A stretch of DNA of 64,000 nt from Neurospora intermedia (GCA_037102815.1 BTPP01000005.1:2046001-2110000), one strand, 5' to 3'. Shown: positions 29,801 to 43,400, counted from the first letter of the stretch. Numbers and translations: made by a program. The notes: generated by a model not told the origin, from the sequence alone.

Positions 29801-32800
29801 GAACCAAGACAGGATCACGAGAAAGTACAACCCTTGAAAGAAAGGGTTCCTTGAAGATACCTGGAGGGAAGTCCCAGTGGCAGGATGCAGCTGGTGTCGC
29901 TCCCGTGTCGCAGGAGTCTCAGGGAAGTGGAGAAAGCAACCGCCGGAGCATTGATGAACCTTCGCCAACAAACTCACAACAGAAGACTGCCGTTCTCAAA
30001 GAACAGCGGGAAGAAAGAGGCGGCATCGCAAGCAGTCAGCCAGCCGAGACTCAACGGAGAAAGCCTGCTGGTACTCCCACAGGTCAGCATCGGCACACGC
30101 AGTTGCACTCATATGGTGCCGACTTTGCCACCACCTTCCAGTCCCTTCCTCCGAGCTCCACCGTCGGCAAAGGTATAAACCAGGGCGCAACGGCATCTAG
30201 GCAAGGATCGATCTCATCGATAGACATGACACCACCATCAGACAAGCTCAAAGGCCTTATCCTTGACTCTTTGCCCGCTCATGTCTTCGTAGCCCTTCCA
30301 CAAACTGGTGAAATCGTCTGGGTGAACAGTCGATTCTTGACATACCGCGGGCAAACCTCTGGTGATCTGGCCGCAGACCCTTGGGGGAGCATCCACCCTG
30401 AGGACAGAGAAGATTACCTTCGTAAATGGAGCGCGTCTGTCCGTACTGGGGATCAGTTCTCAAAGGCCGTAAGAATCCGTCGCTTCGACGGGGCTTATCG
30501 GTGGTTCCAAGCGCGGGCTGTCGCCTCCAAAGACAAGCGGGGTGTTATTATGCAGTTCCTGGGTTCATATATGGATATCCATGATCAGCGTGTCGCAGAG
30601 CTCAGAGCAGCACGGCAGGAAGAGATCGAGGTATCGGAGGCAAAACATCGTCTGCTTGCTAATTTAATCCCCCAGATCATCTTCACTGCAACTGAAGACG
30701 AGGGTATCACTTTCGCGAACGAGCAATGGCTTTCTTATACCGGACAAGGCTTTGATAATGTTCTCGGACTTGGCTTCATGGACTTCGTGCACCCAGAGGA
30801 TCTGGCTAAATGCCGGATTCCCCTCGAACGACCCACCTCACCGCATGTCAGGCAGGACAAGACAAAGCATGACCATTCGCCTTCGCCCAGCAAGTTTGGC
30901 ATGGCCGCTATGGGCAAACAGCCTGCTACCCCTCACGCTGACAATGTGTCTGGGCTTGTACACCCAGCTCTCACCCGACACAGCAGTAGCACCAGCAGTT
31001 CTGCTAACGATCTCGCCGGTCCTAACCTGTCCGAGCTTGCCAGGCAGGGAGTCATCAAAATCAGCACCGACAGCAAGGGCCAGCTCTCATACACAACAGA
31101 GATCCGACTTCGTTCCAAGACCGGCGAGTACCGCTGGCATCTCATTCGATGCGTTGAGATTGACAATGTCGACTTTGGTAGTGGCGCCAGCTCTTATTTC
31201 GGCTCTGCCACCGACATCAACGATTTGAAACTCATGGAAACCAAGCTGAAGGAGGCTATGGAGTCGAAGAGCCGTTTCCTTAGCAACATGTCGCATGAGA
31301 TCCGAACCCCTCTTATTGGCATTTCTGGTATGGTCAGTTTCCTTCAGGATACCACACTCAACGAGGAGCAACGTGATTACACAAATACCATTCAGACCAG
31401 CGCCAACAGTCTGATCATGATCATCAACGATATCCTGGATCTTTCCAAGGTTGATGCAGGCATGATGAAGTTGAACTACGAATGGTTTCACACGCGCTCT
31501 CTCATCGAGGATGTCAACGAGCTGGTGTCCACCATGGCGATCGCCAAGCGTCTCGAGCTCAACTATGTTGTCGAAGAAGACGTGCCTGCATGGGTCAAGG
31601 GTGATAAGGTCCGAATCCGCCAGGTCTTGCTCAACGTCATCGGCAATGCCATCAAGTTCACTAATGAAGGAGAGGTATTCAGCCGCTGCAAGGTTGTTGT
31701 TCCCAATCATGGCCATTTGTACGAGAACGAGATTATGCTTGAGTTCTCCATCATTGACACTGGAAGAGGCTTCACCGAGGAGGAAGCCGAGTTGATCTTC
31801 AAACCCTTCAGCCAGATTGATGGAAGCAGTACCCGCCAACACGGTGGAAGTGGCCTAGGTTTGGTCATTTCGCGACAACTGGTCGAGCTACACGGCGGTA
31901 AGATGGACGGTAAGGCGGTGCTAGGAAAGGGATCAACGTTCACCTTTACCGCAAGGTTTGGGCTTCCTACAGAATCCGACAACCCTGACCTGGCTGCACC
32001 ACCTGCGCCTACGCCAGGCCTTATACCGGAAATGAACATTCTCCGTCGGTCCTCCATGGCATCCCCTCACAGTAGGCCATATCTTACTTCTGCACCTTCA
32101 TCGGGCTCAGTGGTACCTGTTGAGTCTGACACTAGATCGCCGGCAACAGTCTCCACCGGTAGCTCGGAACCGTCTACCCACTCGTCACGCACCCGAAACA
32201 CTGAGCGCTCATCCATATCGTCTGTCAACGTCGGGTCCTTAGCACGATTTAGCGAGGCAGCTCGTGCTAGTGGGCACGATTTGTCCCAGATGAAGCTTGA
32301 GATGCCTCATGGCAGAGGAGGAGGTGGCTCCGACGCGGGCACTACCCCAACGCCTAGCAACTCCAGCAACGAGCGCCTGTCGAGACCTACCATTAAAGAG
32401 GGCGGTGGTTCAGAAGATAGCGATGGGTTTCACACATCCCTATTCTCCATCTTGATTATCTGCCCGCAAACGCACAGCCGCGAGGCCACAACGAAGCATA
32501 TCGAGATGACGCTGCCAAAGAGTAACCCTCACCAGATTACAGCGGTCGCATCTGTTCAGGAGGCGCGCAAGCTGATCGGTGGTGAGGACCCCGTCTTTTT
32601 CACGCACGTGGTGGTTAACCTTCCGACACCTGAGCAGATCATTGAGTTGATGGATGAAGTCCAGCGCTCAACCATGATTGGGCGCGGCGTTACCATCCTC
32701 ATTCTCTCCGACTCGGTACAGCGACAGGCGGTTCTGAAGCAGGTAGCCGGTACCCAGTATGAGGACATTTTGTCTGAAAACCGGGTGACCTATATCTATA

Positions 32801-33402
32801 AACCTGTCAAACCATCACGGTTCGCGGTGATCTTTGATCCGGCCAAGGAGCGTGATCTCAGCATCGACCGGAACAGATCAACGGCAGAGCAGTTAGTGGA
32901 AAACCAAAAGCAGAGTTACCTTGAGGTGGAGAAGCGTATGGGCAACAAGGGGTACAAAGTCCTCTTAGTCGAGGATAACTTGGTCAACCAAAAGGTGCTG
33001 CAAAAGTATCTCAAGAAGGTCGGCGTGGACGTGGAGCTGGTCGCAGACGGAGTAGAGTGCACTGATGTCGTGTTTTCGCGGCCTCATGACTACTTTTCGT
33101 TGATCTTGGTATGTCTTCTCACACCCGCCGTCTGTCATTTAGCAAGTGAGCTCTGTACCTAACCATCGTCCCAACAGTGCGATCTCCATATGCCACGCAA
33201 GGACGGATATCAAGCCTGCCGCGAAATTCGTGAGTGGGAAGCCAAGGGCAACTTCCCTGGAAGGGCGTTACCCATCATCGCCCTGTCGGCAAACGTCATG
33301 AGTGACGTTCAGGATAAGTGTCTCCAAGCAGGGTTCAACGACTATGTAACGAAACCTGTCGACTTCATCAATCTGAGCAATGCTCTCTCAAGGTTCTTCT
33401 AA
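26803..33402 (+). CDS. Hybrid sensor histidine kinase with PAS repeats and two receiver-like domains
   Basis: Two-component phosphorelay sensor. Two exons, 26803-33108 and 33178-33402, encode 2176 residues; the intron interrupts the receiver domain just before its CDLHMP motif. In order: a basic and then KE-repeat and Thr-rich disordered N-terminus (1-390); a GAF-like segment from about 397 ([14 protein letters not shown]) with a long disordered insert; a first PAS/PAC at about 1150-1270; a second PAS/PAC at about 1277-1480, itself with a 60-residue insert; HisKA with phospho-His1498 in [13 protein letters not shown]; HATPase_c at about 1600-1730 with [20 protein letters not shown] (Asp1652) and [10 protein letters not shown]; a degenerate receiver at about 1882-2010; and a canonical receiver at about 2052-2176 with Glu2057-Asp2058, phospho-Asp2104 and Lys2161. 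The usual next partner is a histidine phosphotransferase, not present here. There is no Ser/Thr-kinase or phytochrome domain, so group X and group VIII are unlikely; a group XI-like PAS kinase is my best guess, with low confidence. Confidence 0.93.
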
Positions 33403-34292
33403 TAAATCTGCCGACGGGACCTCACTACATTACTCGTTCTCACACAAAAACACGGAAGAGGAAGATAACGGACGGGAAAGGGGAGGGTATGGGAAGTAAC
33501 GAAGGAAAGGGTTGCTGGCAAACGGAAATGGAACTGGCTTTTGCAGGACTGGAAGGGGAGGGGACATCATTGCATATCATCATCCGTCATCCGAAATCAT
33601 TATCTCATCGTTGTTGTTTTCGAACACTTTGTGTTCTGTTGACAACGCTGATAGATAAAGGCGAAAAAACGCACAAAGCCGAAAACCGGGAAAGGAGAGA
33701 GAGAGCGAGGATTTTGCTAGAGATACCAGTTGTTATCACACCTTTCTGCTCTCTCTTTCCATGTATCACTAAACATATGTCTTAATTGTCTTTTTTTTTC
33801 ACTTTCACTTCTGTTGTCTGTCCTTTCCTTCTCGTCTTGTTTATTTTCTACAGGTCTACAGGTAATGAAAAGGGTTTGGTTGGACGGCGAAGGTTAAGAT
33901 GGGATGGCTTCTTTTATCTGGCATGAGGATTGGCATCAGGGCATAGTCAACGATTCGAAGGGTTTTTTTCTTGTTTGTTATCTGATGTGATGTTGCTCTA
34001 TGAATGGAATGCATAATGGGAGGTCTCGTTTAGATATCGCTAGTCGACAATAATCACGTTAGACATTTTGTGACGGAACAGCAAAAGATGAAAGTTAAAT
34101 CAGTATGTCGAGAGTGGACATGAAGTCCACCAGTGCGAGTCAAGTCGCGGGATATCTTTAAACGATTTCGACAGACCAAATCATGGATGATGAATCCGGC
34201 AGAAACCGACAACTCATGACCATACAATACAAACTTGCGGGAGCGGTTGGAATTCTGATCAAGTGTGCCTTCGAAATCCAAAGTGTTGTGTG

Positions 34293-34299
34293 TATATAA
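34293..34299 (+). promoter_or_regulatory. TATATAA box ahead of a small ORF
   Basis: A perfect TATATAA is followed by a CT/CA-rich stretch (34301-34374) with the look of a fungal start site and leader, ending at ATGACCATGG. The spacing to the ATG (76 bp after the box) is plausible. Confidence 0.4.
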
Positions 34300-34374
34300 C
34301 CACCTCACATCGCTCCTTCATCACACCTTTAAATACCATCGCTTCTAAACACCAGACATCAACACCAAAAACGC

Positions 34375-34542
34375 ATGACCATGGACACCAGGACAGTTAC
34401 TCGGGATCCCGCTCGCCCTCTCATAGATACGCCGGTGACCGCCAGTCCAGTCGTCGTAACGTTGACAACCGCTGTTTCTTATTCTTTTCTTGTTTTCAAA
34501 TTTTTGATTTCTTTTCCTCCCCCGGAGGTCTTCTGGCCCTAA
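34375..34542 (+). CDS. Candidate 55-residue protein with a hydrophobic segment
   Basis: The ORF starts ATG ACC ATG GAC, so either Met gives a good context (gaccATGG for the second), and ends at TAA 34540-34542. The first 25 residues are polar with Arg and Thr; residues about 25-47 (PVVVTLTTAVSYSFLVFKF region) are hydrophobic enough for one membrane helix; the tail is Pro-rich. A TATA box and a CA-rich leader stand upstream. No family is recognised. Against it: T-rich sequence alone can make a hydrophobic ORF, and the end could instead be part of an intron or UTR of a longer transcript. Confidence 0.25.
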   Translation: MTMDTRTVTRDPARPLIDTPVTASPVVVTLTTAVSYSFLVFKFLISFPPPEVFWP

Positions 34543-37350
34543 ATTTCAAAGAGAGAGAGGGCGAGGGAGGGAGGCAGGGACAACCTAGCAGTTCGACCGC
34601 TCGCTCCTTCCCAATTGCTCGCCGTTGCTTCTTCTTCTATACCTCCCGGTCGCCATTTTGGGGAAGGCATAACCCCATAGTCTAGTTCGCAGCTTCAACA
34701 ATTTCCGCAAAGTTTTTCACAGTTGGCGATATTTTTTTGGTGAAATGGAGGCCACGCTGATGGAGAGGTACATTACGATCGTATCTTTTACTAACTCACC
34801 CGTATGTGATTTACTGTCATACAACCTCTCTCTCGCACACACATACCTCGTTAGACAGGGGTACATAGCCTAGATTGAGCGCCTGGGCATCTAACATACT
34901 ATGATGGAAAAATCAGGAAGTCATGAAGGATTCCAGGCAACCAAGCAGGCATCTTGGTTGAAGTCGGCCTCCAATCTAGGAGCTTCTGTTTGGCCACGTT
35001 ATTCGTGCAATGAAGCCATCGCACAGCCCGAAGCCATGGTCCTTTCCTAGAACGAGATTATCAAAGCTTATCTCGATCGATCACGCCAGTTGCCCAATAA
35101 TATTGATCTGTTTTTGCAACTGCCAGTTCGATCCCGTACGGTATAGTCTTTTTTGTTCCATGCAAACCTCGTGCCAAAGTGTGAATGCCCTCGTCTACAT
35201 CCCGGACTTCGAAGTCACAAAACCTTTACGCCCACCCGCTTGTCTTTTACCCAGGGTTGGAACAGACTTCATCGACTCAGGGATGCGTGTAACCCAACGA
35301 AGTCTACTACCTGCCAAGAAAGCCTTCCTACTTCTAACCTCCCAATACTTATCAATGCTTCGGTACATAATTCTACAAGCTACCGTCGGCTGAGACTGAA
35401 ACATCCACGTCCACCCTAGAGGTACTCTCCCTCTCACTATGGCCAGTGAAAGTTGTACAAGCCTCGACAGAACCAAAATGGCGTTCAATTCACCTGCTGG
35501 GTACAAGTTAGTCGGTGGTATAACACAGCGACACAGCAAGTTGCTGAATCTGGGCTGATTTGAGTCATGTGAGGCGTGAGTCGTAAGAAAGAGTGTTACC
35601 TAGGCTAGCTAGCTGGCTGGGATTTCAAGCCTCGACAGCTTCTTCTGACTGGTCTAGGGGTACCATATAAGTGCTCAGTTGTGCTTTACCTGCAGAGGTG
35701 TGGCACTGGTAGGGGGAGTACACAGAACTGTTTTCCCTTCTTTGTGTCACTTGAATACCTCTACAGATACGGACATACACAACATAGATACAGACGCGGA
35801 AGGCCCTGGTCCCAGCCCTTGGAGCTTGAGCTTGGTGTACCAGCAATGCGGCATGTGAGATTCTAGGCGTGCAGTTTTGCTTCGCACATCGAACATCGCA
35901 AGGAAGTCCCTATTCTGTTGAGTACCAATACACTGAGATATTGGAAGATGAACGTTGTCGGGTGATTACCATTATTAAGATATATCATTCACAGTATTTG
36001 GACTCTCGAGAGAGAAGGATTGCATGTTTCGCACAAGATGACAATGGCGTGTCATGCTTTAATTGTGTAGTTAAAGCTTCGTGCTCAGAGCTTTAATACA
36101 GGCTCCCACAACTTGTATATAGACTGCAGCACCCCAATACACGTATCTAAGTAGGAATCCACGAAGCAGACATAAAGTGAAGGTGGGTATTGCTCGAGAT
36201 ATGCCGTCCCTCGAAATATACTCCTTTCCTTCCACTACAGTTCACTTCGCTCTTCCATCTCTGGCATCTCCTTTGCCCAGGCTCAGAACTCTTCCTCTTT
36301 GTCATAAACCTTGCCTTGACCGGTTCAGAGACAAAACATACAGGAACTCAGACCAAAGTGTCGTCAATCCCCAAAGAAGCAAGTGGATACAGACACACAA
36401 AAAGCTTGTCTTGGATACAACGGAAAAATCTGCGCAACATGCCAGGAGCTAACAGTGAGACTGCTGTTGTGTAATACTCCTCACCACCACAACCACACCA
36501 ACAGGAGACAGAGACAGAACAGACAGCGACCGACCGGCCGACCGTCCTGAGACAAATGATAGGTACGTACATACAGTGAGTATGTAGTACATAGCACCGC
36601 ATTCGACGCCCTTGTGCTGGCCCCCATTTCCTCAAACGGATCGGAATGGCTGACGGAACGGCCGGTGGCTTTTTTCCTTCTCTTCTCGTCTCGTCTCATC
36701 TCGTCCGCCTCACACTTTTCTTTGTACCATTAGCAAGGCAAATGTGAAAACGAATGACCACGTAGGTGCTGTGCATTAGTTATGCGGCCAGAAAATAGTA
36801 TGGTCACAGTGCATGCCCCGTGAGGCTCAAAAAGATTAGGTACCAGGATGTCATCGGACAGCGGAGCGACAACTGACGAGCAAGTATCGAAACAAATCAC
36901 AATTTGGATGAGTTGCTGTACACAACATGGCCGCGTAACGGTACATGGCTCTGATAAATCACAGATACAGACCCCTCTTCTCTGGTCTTACTATCCCCAT
37001 ACTAAAAAGGGACCATTCAAAGCTAGCAATGTATGGGAATGCGTGATGGAGGGCATGGTGGTGGTGCCAACTCGGCAGTCTCGGGTGACTTTGAACTGAC
37101 CCCAAGGGGCGTGTTAGAGAAGGGCTTCAGGTAGCAAAAGCCATCATGCCTGAGGGGAGGATATGGTAACACAAAGCAGAGAGAGACACAAAGATGAAGG
37201 GTCGAATCAGAAATCAAGGTGCGTGGCTGTCGTTGGGAAACGGCAAGCAAAGTGTGTTAGATCGCGTGGCACAGGATCGTGAGACCAGCAGCACCTCTCC
37301 ACCCCGTCTGTCGTGTCCGGCGGACAAACGGCATACCGGCACCGGCCCAA

Positions 37351-37369
37351 CGGCGGCGGCGGCGGCGGT
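37351..37369. repeat. Short CGG microsatellite
   Basis: Six tandem CGG units with one final TGG, in non-coding DNA. Confidence 0.7.
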
Positions 37370-40300
37370 GGCATAATCTAGGAACATTAAACTCTCCCTC
37401 CGTGGGTGTCGGTCTAGCGAGCTGCTTGTTGTTGACAAAGTGGACCGGTCAGTTCGGTTGTCCACGGCCCTCTCTCTCTCTGGGGAACCTCAAACGGCCC
37501 AGCGGCCGGAGACGGGTGAAGGACGGAGGGAGTGGAACAAAAACTTCTGTGTTTCAGGCCGTCAAGGGAGAAGTGTCCCCGCAAAATGCCAACTCATACT
37601 TTATCACGTAACGAAAAGAAAGAAAAAGAGGCCCCATTTTCGAGCGGCATACCGGGGGGCTGCGGACACGCATGCCGGAGATGGTGCGGCACCGGGGGGC
37701 GAGCCAGTAGCAGCCGGCAGTCGTACGGGTCCGCAAGGACAGCTGGACGATGGTTGGACCTAAGGCCAGCCTAGGAAGGGTCTAGAGGGAACCAGACTCA
37801 TGCAGTGACGGAAGCAAACAACAACATGAAGCAGTAGTGGTCTGCCTTAGCTAGAGGCAGTATCAAGTGCGCACATTCTTGTTGGTCAGTACATGCGTGT
37901 CAATAGACCAATGGAAATAACCATCACATACCCGGTGGACTTTGTCAGGCTGCGGGAGACGGGAGGGAGGGTGACGACGGGAGACGGGGACCCAGAGAGC
38001 AGCACTACGGGATCCGGCGGACGGGAGACTCCCGGAACGGGAGGTGCGGATCCAGTACCCACCATCTGCACTAATTTTTCCCTAGTCGTCTTCTTTTTTG
38101 GTGTTTTTGGTGCGTGTGCGTGTGTGTTGTGTGGTTGCTGTCCCCTTTATTCTACACTACCGAGCCGTTGGGTCTACACTAGGTACACATACTTGTACGG
38201 CTTCGCCACGGCCACAGCCAACCGCCCAGATCAACACAACGGCGGACACGTTTTCGCTCAAGGCTACCTGCGGTAATTATTGCATTCCTACCAATAGAAT
38301 GAGCTATCACATCACTAACATACATCATGATGAATTTGGATTCACGAATATGCACCCAACTGCCAACCCCAAACAACGGCGTTGAAACGAGTACACTTTG
38401 TTAGTGGGGCTCTCTGTCCAACATTGAGATGGATGCTCGTTTAATACGTTGTTGGGTAAAATTGAAGGTGTTGGTGTTTATGCCACAACAGTGGAGATGA
38501 GTCTTTTTGGGTTAACTTCCTTCAGAGTGTCCAAGACAAAACAAACGCCGCGGGCGCTCCGTCTCTCGCTCTCGCTTTCTCGTTCACTTTGATACAGTGC
38601 AATTGCCAGGCGGCATAGAAAGAAATCGGTGGAACGAATGCTGGGGATTGTAGCGGACAAACTCCCTCCATCTACGGGCAGGTACATACATACCCAGCAA
38701 AAGACGACCTGCACGTAAACAGAGCCGCAAAAAGCAACCACCTGGCGGCTGCTGGCAGCCATTGGTAACTAACCGTTGACTGCCTGTGGGCAAAAGGGAT
38801 GAGCTTCATGGATGATGATGGTGCATTGCTCGCTTACCTACCGTGTACTTTTCGAGCTCGGAGCTGACCGGCTTCAGCTTTGGGCATGAGGTCAGAAAGA
38901 AAAAAGACCTTGTCTCCCTTGCGTTCGCTCAGCCGATCGATGTCACGAAATTGGCCCCCGTCTTTGCTGCCAGCATTGACACATTCTCCATCTCGAAGAC
39001 TGATGAAACAATGGCCATGTCACAATGTCCGGGAGCTGCTGGAACGGTGGTGACGCAAGAAGTGAAAAAGGCGAATTCCACTCCAAATTCCCATTCTCGA
39101 GTGGGGTCCGTGTCGGGACCTGGTGTGGGGCCGTTGACAGCTGGTTACCTTAACTCGCGCTAACCGGTTCCTATCCGAAGTGGCCGGGCAGTTGGGCGGA
39201 CCTGCGGCAGATCCCCCAGCCCGAGTCCTGCAGGGCGGCCCAGCCCACAGGAACCAAAGCGGTCCATGCCAGCTGCCCCTGATCAACCAGGCAGACAGCC
39301 TCGACCTCCAGCTGGCCGGAGACGGGAGCTGTTCACAGAGCCGCTGAGTGCAGGTGCGGCCGCCGATGAGGATCGGAGGGATCGATCGGTTTGGCAATCG
39401 AACATTCAGTTGCCTCGAAATGCCGATAGCCCGCACATGCCCCTTGCCTGATCGAAGACGCAGGCTGAAACGAGCTCACAGCTATCGCCAAGTGGTGGCA
39501 GCTTAACATGCCAGGCATACGAATAATGAAACTGGTTCCTTTGATGCAAGCTCGTTCGGTGGACATCTCGTAAGGATTTTCTGTTTTGAGTTCTCTACCT
39601 CTAGGTACACTTAACTTACCTTGTGTCCCTTGCCGCAGATCCTTGGCTGCTTCTAAAAGGAGATGGACAAATCGTAGATTACCGTCAACTGCGCTGCACA
39701 CGCCCCTTCTCGTTCCAACCTCCAAACGGCACTGCAACTGTGCAATATCCCAATTACGGATCCTTTTCTTTCTTCACCCCCCCTTTTTTCCTGCCGTAAC
39801 ACGTCCCACGATGTGAACATGGCTCGATAGAAGCGCGAGGAATGGCACGATAGTGTAATCTCCCGCCTCCAGAACAGGACGGGCCATGGAGTGGCTTCTC
39901 CTTTTTGACTCACTTCAGTTTGTCGGAACCTTGGATGTAGTGTACCTAACAAAAGGTGTGAAGCGTGAGCCGTCTGAATTTTCACTGGTGTTTCGCAGTT
40001 CTAGGGGTACCCATGGACGAGCTACAGTGACTCACTTGCTGGTAAATCAAGCAGGAAGCTCTATCCCTACCTCTCCCCAGCCTGCTCGAGCCTGCTTCCC
40101 GTGGTTTTCACTCCCGTCGGCACCGAATCCGAACCGCGATGTCGCCATCCCCGCCGCAGCCTCCCCAAGGCAGATGAGCTGGGCTGACGATGCTAGCCGG
40201 ACAGTGGCAGCCCAAAAGTCCAGACCAAGCCAAGACCGAAACTCCGCATAAAAATTTTAACCCATGACGGAAATTTCGAGTTGATGCTGGCACGCTCATG

Positions 40301-40400
40301 AAAGCTGACGCGAAAACTTTGATGGTCATCAGCCTCAATCAGTTCCTCCCTTCAGTCCATTGCACAGTCATCGATCGGGTGGCTCCCGACCAGGAAGGTG

Positions 40401-40446
<46 letters not shown>
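40401..40446. repeat. Poly(A)46 tract
   Basis: Forty-six uninterrupted A residues on the plus strand, the longest homopolymer in the window. The preceding 150 bp shows no RNA polymerase III box or coding domain that I can recognise. Confidence 0.95.
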
Positions 40447-40448
<2 letters not shown>

Positions 40449-43400
40449 AGACCCTCCAATGTCAAATTTTGGAGACTTCCAGAAGAGCCCATAGCTCTCC
40501 CAAAAGTACATACTGTATTAGTGTATGAGCAATACCCTGGAGGGGGAAATATCAAATTGAACAAAAATAGCACCATGATATTGCCTATGGAGGCCATGTG
40601 TACGCAGGTACGACAAACATTGGCCCCGTCCCGCTGCGGACAGCAGCAGCAGTCCGATCACGGCGGCCCGGGAGCTCTTGTCGCGGCCAAACATGTCCGC
40701 AGGCAATTTCAACAAAGTGAAAGCTCCATCGACTCATGAACCTCATCAGCGTCATCATCGGCCCAGCATGGTGCGTGTGCCGTACGGTACGGGGTACGGC
40801 AGAAGCTCTTCCAACAGGCAGCTCCATACATCACACGTTCCCAAAGCGAATACCAAGCCCCCAGGGCAATGCGTCAAACCGCGCCAAAGTTGTACACAGT
40901 AGACCAACACTTTGCCCCAAGGACTCCATATCGAGACAAGGATACGTGGTGTTGTTGTCCAGCTCACGAAGCTTTCACAAAATTTGCAGCAGAATTGGAT
41001 GGCGACAGTGACACACACGCCCTCTCTTTCTGCACAGCAAAGCAGGGTCTCATCATGGATCCCCTTTTTTGTCATGGCATGGCATTGACCAATTCGGTCG
41101 CAACAGCACCAAACGTGAAAACCTGAACCAAAAAAAAATAAAAAAAATTAAAAAAATAGGGGCTAATTGTGACATTTGCAAAGGCCGAAACAAGCCAGTC
41201 TTCATGCCGAAAGAAAGCGAACCAAACGTTTTCCAAGACAAGAGACGCTCTCGCGCGATTACGGTTTCCGCACAAACGCGCGCTTGTTTTTTTTTTTTGT
41301 TCCTTGCTTCCATGGGTGGGCGCAAGGCCAGAACTGCCGCTGCCGCCGAAGATTCCCGGGGCCGAATGCTGAGGTCCGAATAATTCCGATAGGGTGAACT
41401 TCATCACTACCGACCGTACCATCATCACCGTTGCTCTGAGGGCAGAAACACTACTTACTAATCTGTCATGAACAACGTGGGGGCTTCGAACGGCTCAGAG
41501 ATGCGGTCATTGAAGAGTTTTGCTTCCAAGGTCCTTCATGTAGCCTCAGTGTATGATCTCAAGGACTGTGGGAGATAAACAGCTGTTATAACCAGCGATA
41601 TAGGGCGACCATCCAAGCCGCGCGTCGCTAATCTGCGTGATGGTCAAATGTTCATGCAGTGAGTATGAAGCGGCACATATCATGTTAGTATGTAACAGTG
41701 ATCAACCGCCCTTGTCTTGGACTTGCATTGCCTTGTTTTCTTCGATATATCTCGTGTTCACATGTATAATCAACCAAAGGTCCTGCGGTTCCAGTCTTAC
41801 AACCTACACTACTGTGTACTGACACTGAAGGATGGATCGCACCTGCAAATTTTGTTCTTGGAGCTCTTCACTTAGTTGTTGAATATGGTTCAGCATTGAA
41901 TACCCTTGTTAGGTATCACCAGTTACACTTCTTTGGCTTCCACAATAGAGGATCAAATTGATATCGATTCTATATCCCAGATTAACACTCCATACTGGTA
42001 ACTTCCAGGCTGAGCCAGGGTAGCCAAAGTGTGGTAAACCCCAATTACATTCCGGTACCGTACCCCGTGGCCGTTTTACCGTTCCGACTCTCAACCGCTC
42101 CGCCAATCATATGTCTGCATTCTTGTTTCAAAATTTCCTTCCTCGACGAGAAGTATCACGATGATACTAGACTTCATCCCAGGTTTTATGCTGCGTTATG
42201 CGTAAAGTATACCTCTACCAACGTCAGGCTGTTAACGTCACAGGATTATGTATGAGCTTCAGATCTCCAAACCAGCCAGGTAAGCACGTGTCATGCTAAC
42301 AGCCTGACATGATTCTTTCAATGACGCGATCGACTTGTTTCACGTGTTGACAAAGTGTAAAAGCCGACGGATGAGACATGTCATCCGTTAAACAAAGTGG
42401 AACTTGAATTGCTCCGGCCGTTGCTGTCTCTTACTCGTAAACCCCGCCCCGGCCGATTCCCGGTCTGTAGTAACATCTTTCGGCGCTCCAACGGCCGCTC
42501 ACTACCGGAGCACGTGCGGAGGACTCCGTAACAATTAGCCCAACACGGAATTTACACACAACGGTGCACCAACTGTTGGGTCCTGTGCCGGGTGACCACT
42601 AACGAATGCCCATACCAGCTCCGCCTAACTCAGCTAGAGCTGATGCCCAGGCTGTCTGGGCCGCTCGGCGTGGTTCGTTACTCAAAATTGCTGGTGCGAG
42701 AAACGGGGAACTTACGACAACCGAACCACATCTCGGAACCGTCATTTTCAGCACCTCCACCTCCACAGCCTAGGGCCCACCAACTGTTACATAGGTATAC
42801 ACAGTCGCACCGAAACCGCAACTTCAAATACAAATAAAGGGGATTAATTAGCCCTCTTGAATTCCAACGCTTGCGAGAAGTATAGCGAGAAAGAAAGACG
42901 GATCTACAACGACAGTAGTACAGTGTATAATTACCAAGATACCGCAACGACCAGTACAATGCTGCCCAAAAGCTAGGAACCGTTCCTGACAATTAGCACT
43001 GTATTATGTACCGAAGTTCTCTGATTTTTGTTTTCTTCTCTTCTTTTCTTTTTCCTTTTTTTCTCCGTCTTCAAAGGTTTTTAGCCCTGACTGTAACCCT
43101 CCCTCCCTCCCGTCACCAACCGAAGAAGCAGATCACTGTCCCACCTCGCTGCCCACGCCCGCCATTCGGGACCTGCGCCGAGCGAGCGCGGGCGCGGGAC
43201 GCCGGGAGCGCAGCACCGCACCCCAAGGGCCAAGGCCCAAAAACCTCAACCCACAAAAATGGGCGCCCACGAAATCGCAAAGTTCCAGGAATTCCCGTGA
43301 TATCTTACGTTGTTTTAGTGTATATGATCTCATGATCTCATCCCTCCCCTCCCAAAAAGAAACCCGGTATGTTGGATCTTGGACTTTAGAGCCTTGAGGA

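Noticed and set aside
42575-42610. Resemblance to the 3' part of a dispersed 5S rRNA gene (GGGTGACCAC..CGAAT)
   Set aside because: Only about 20 bases fit with gaps; the rest of a 5S gene, including the start and the internal promoter, is absent.
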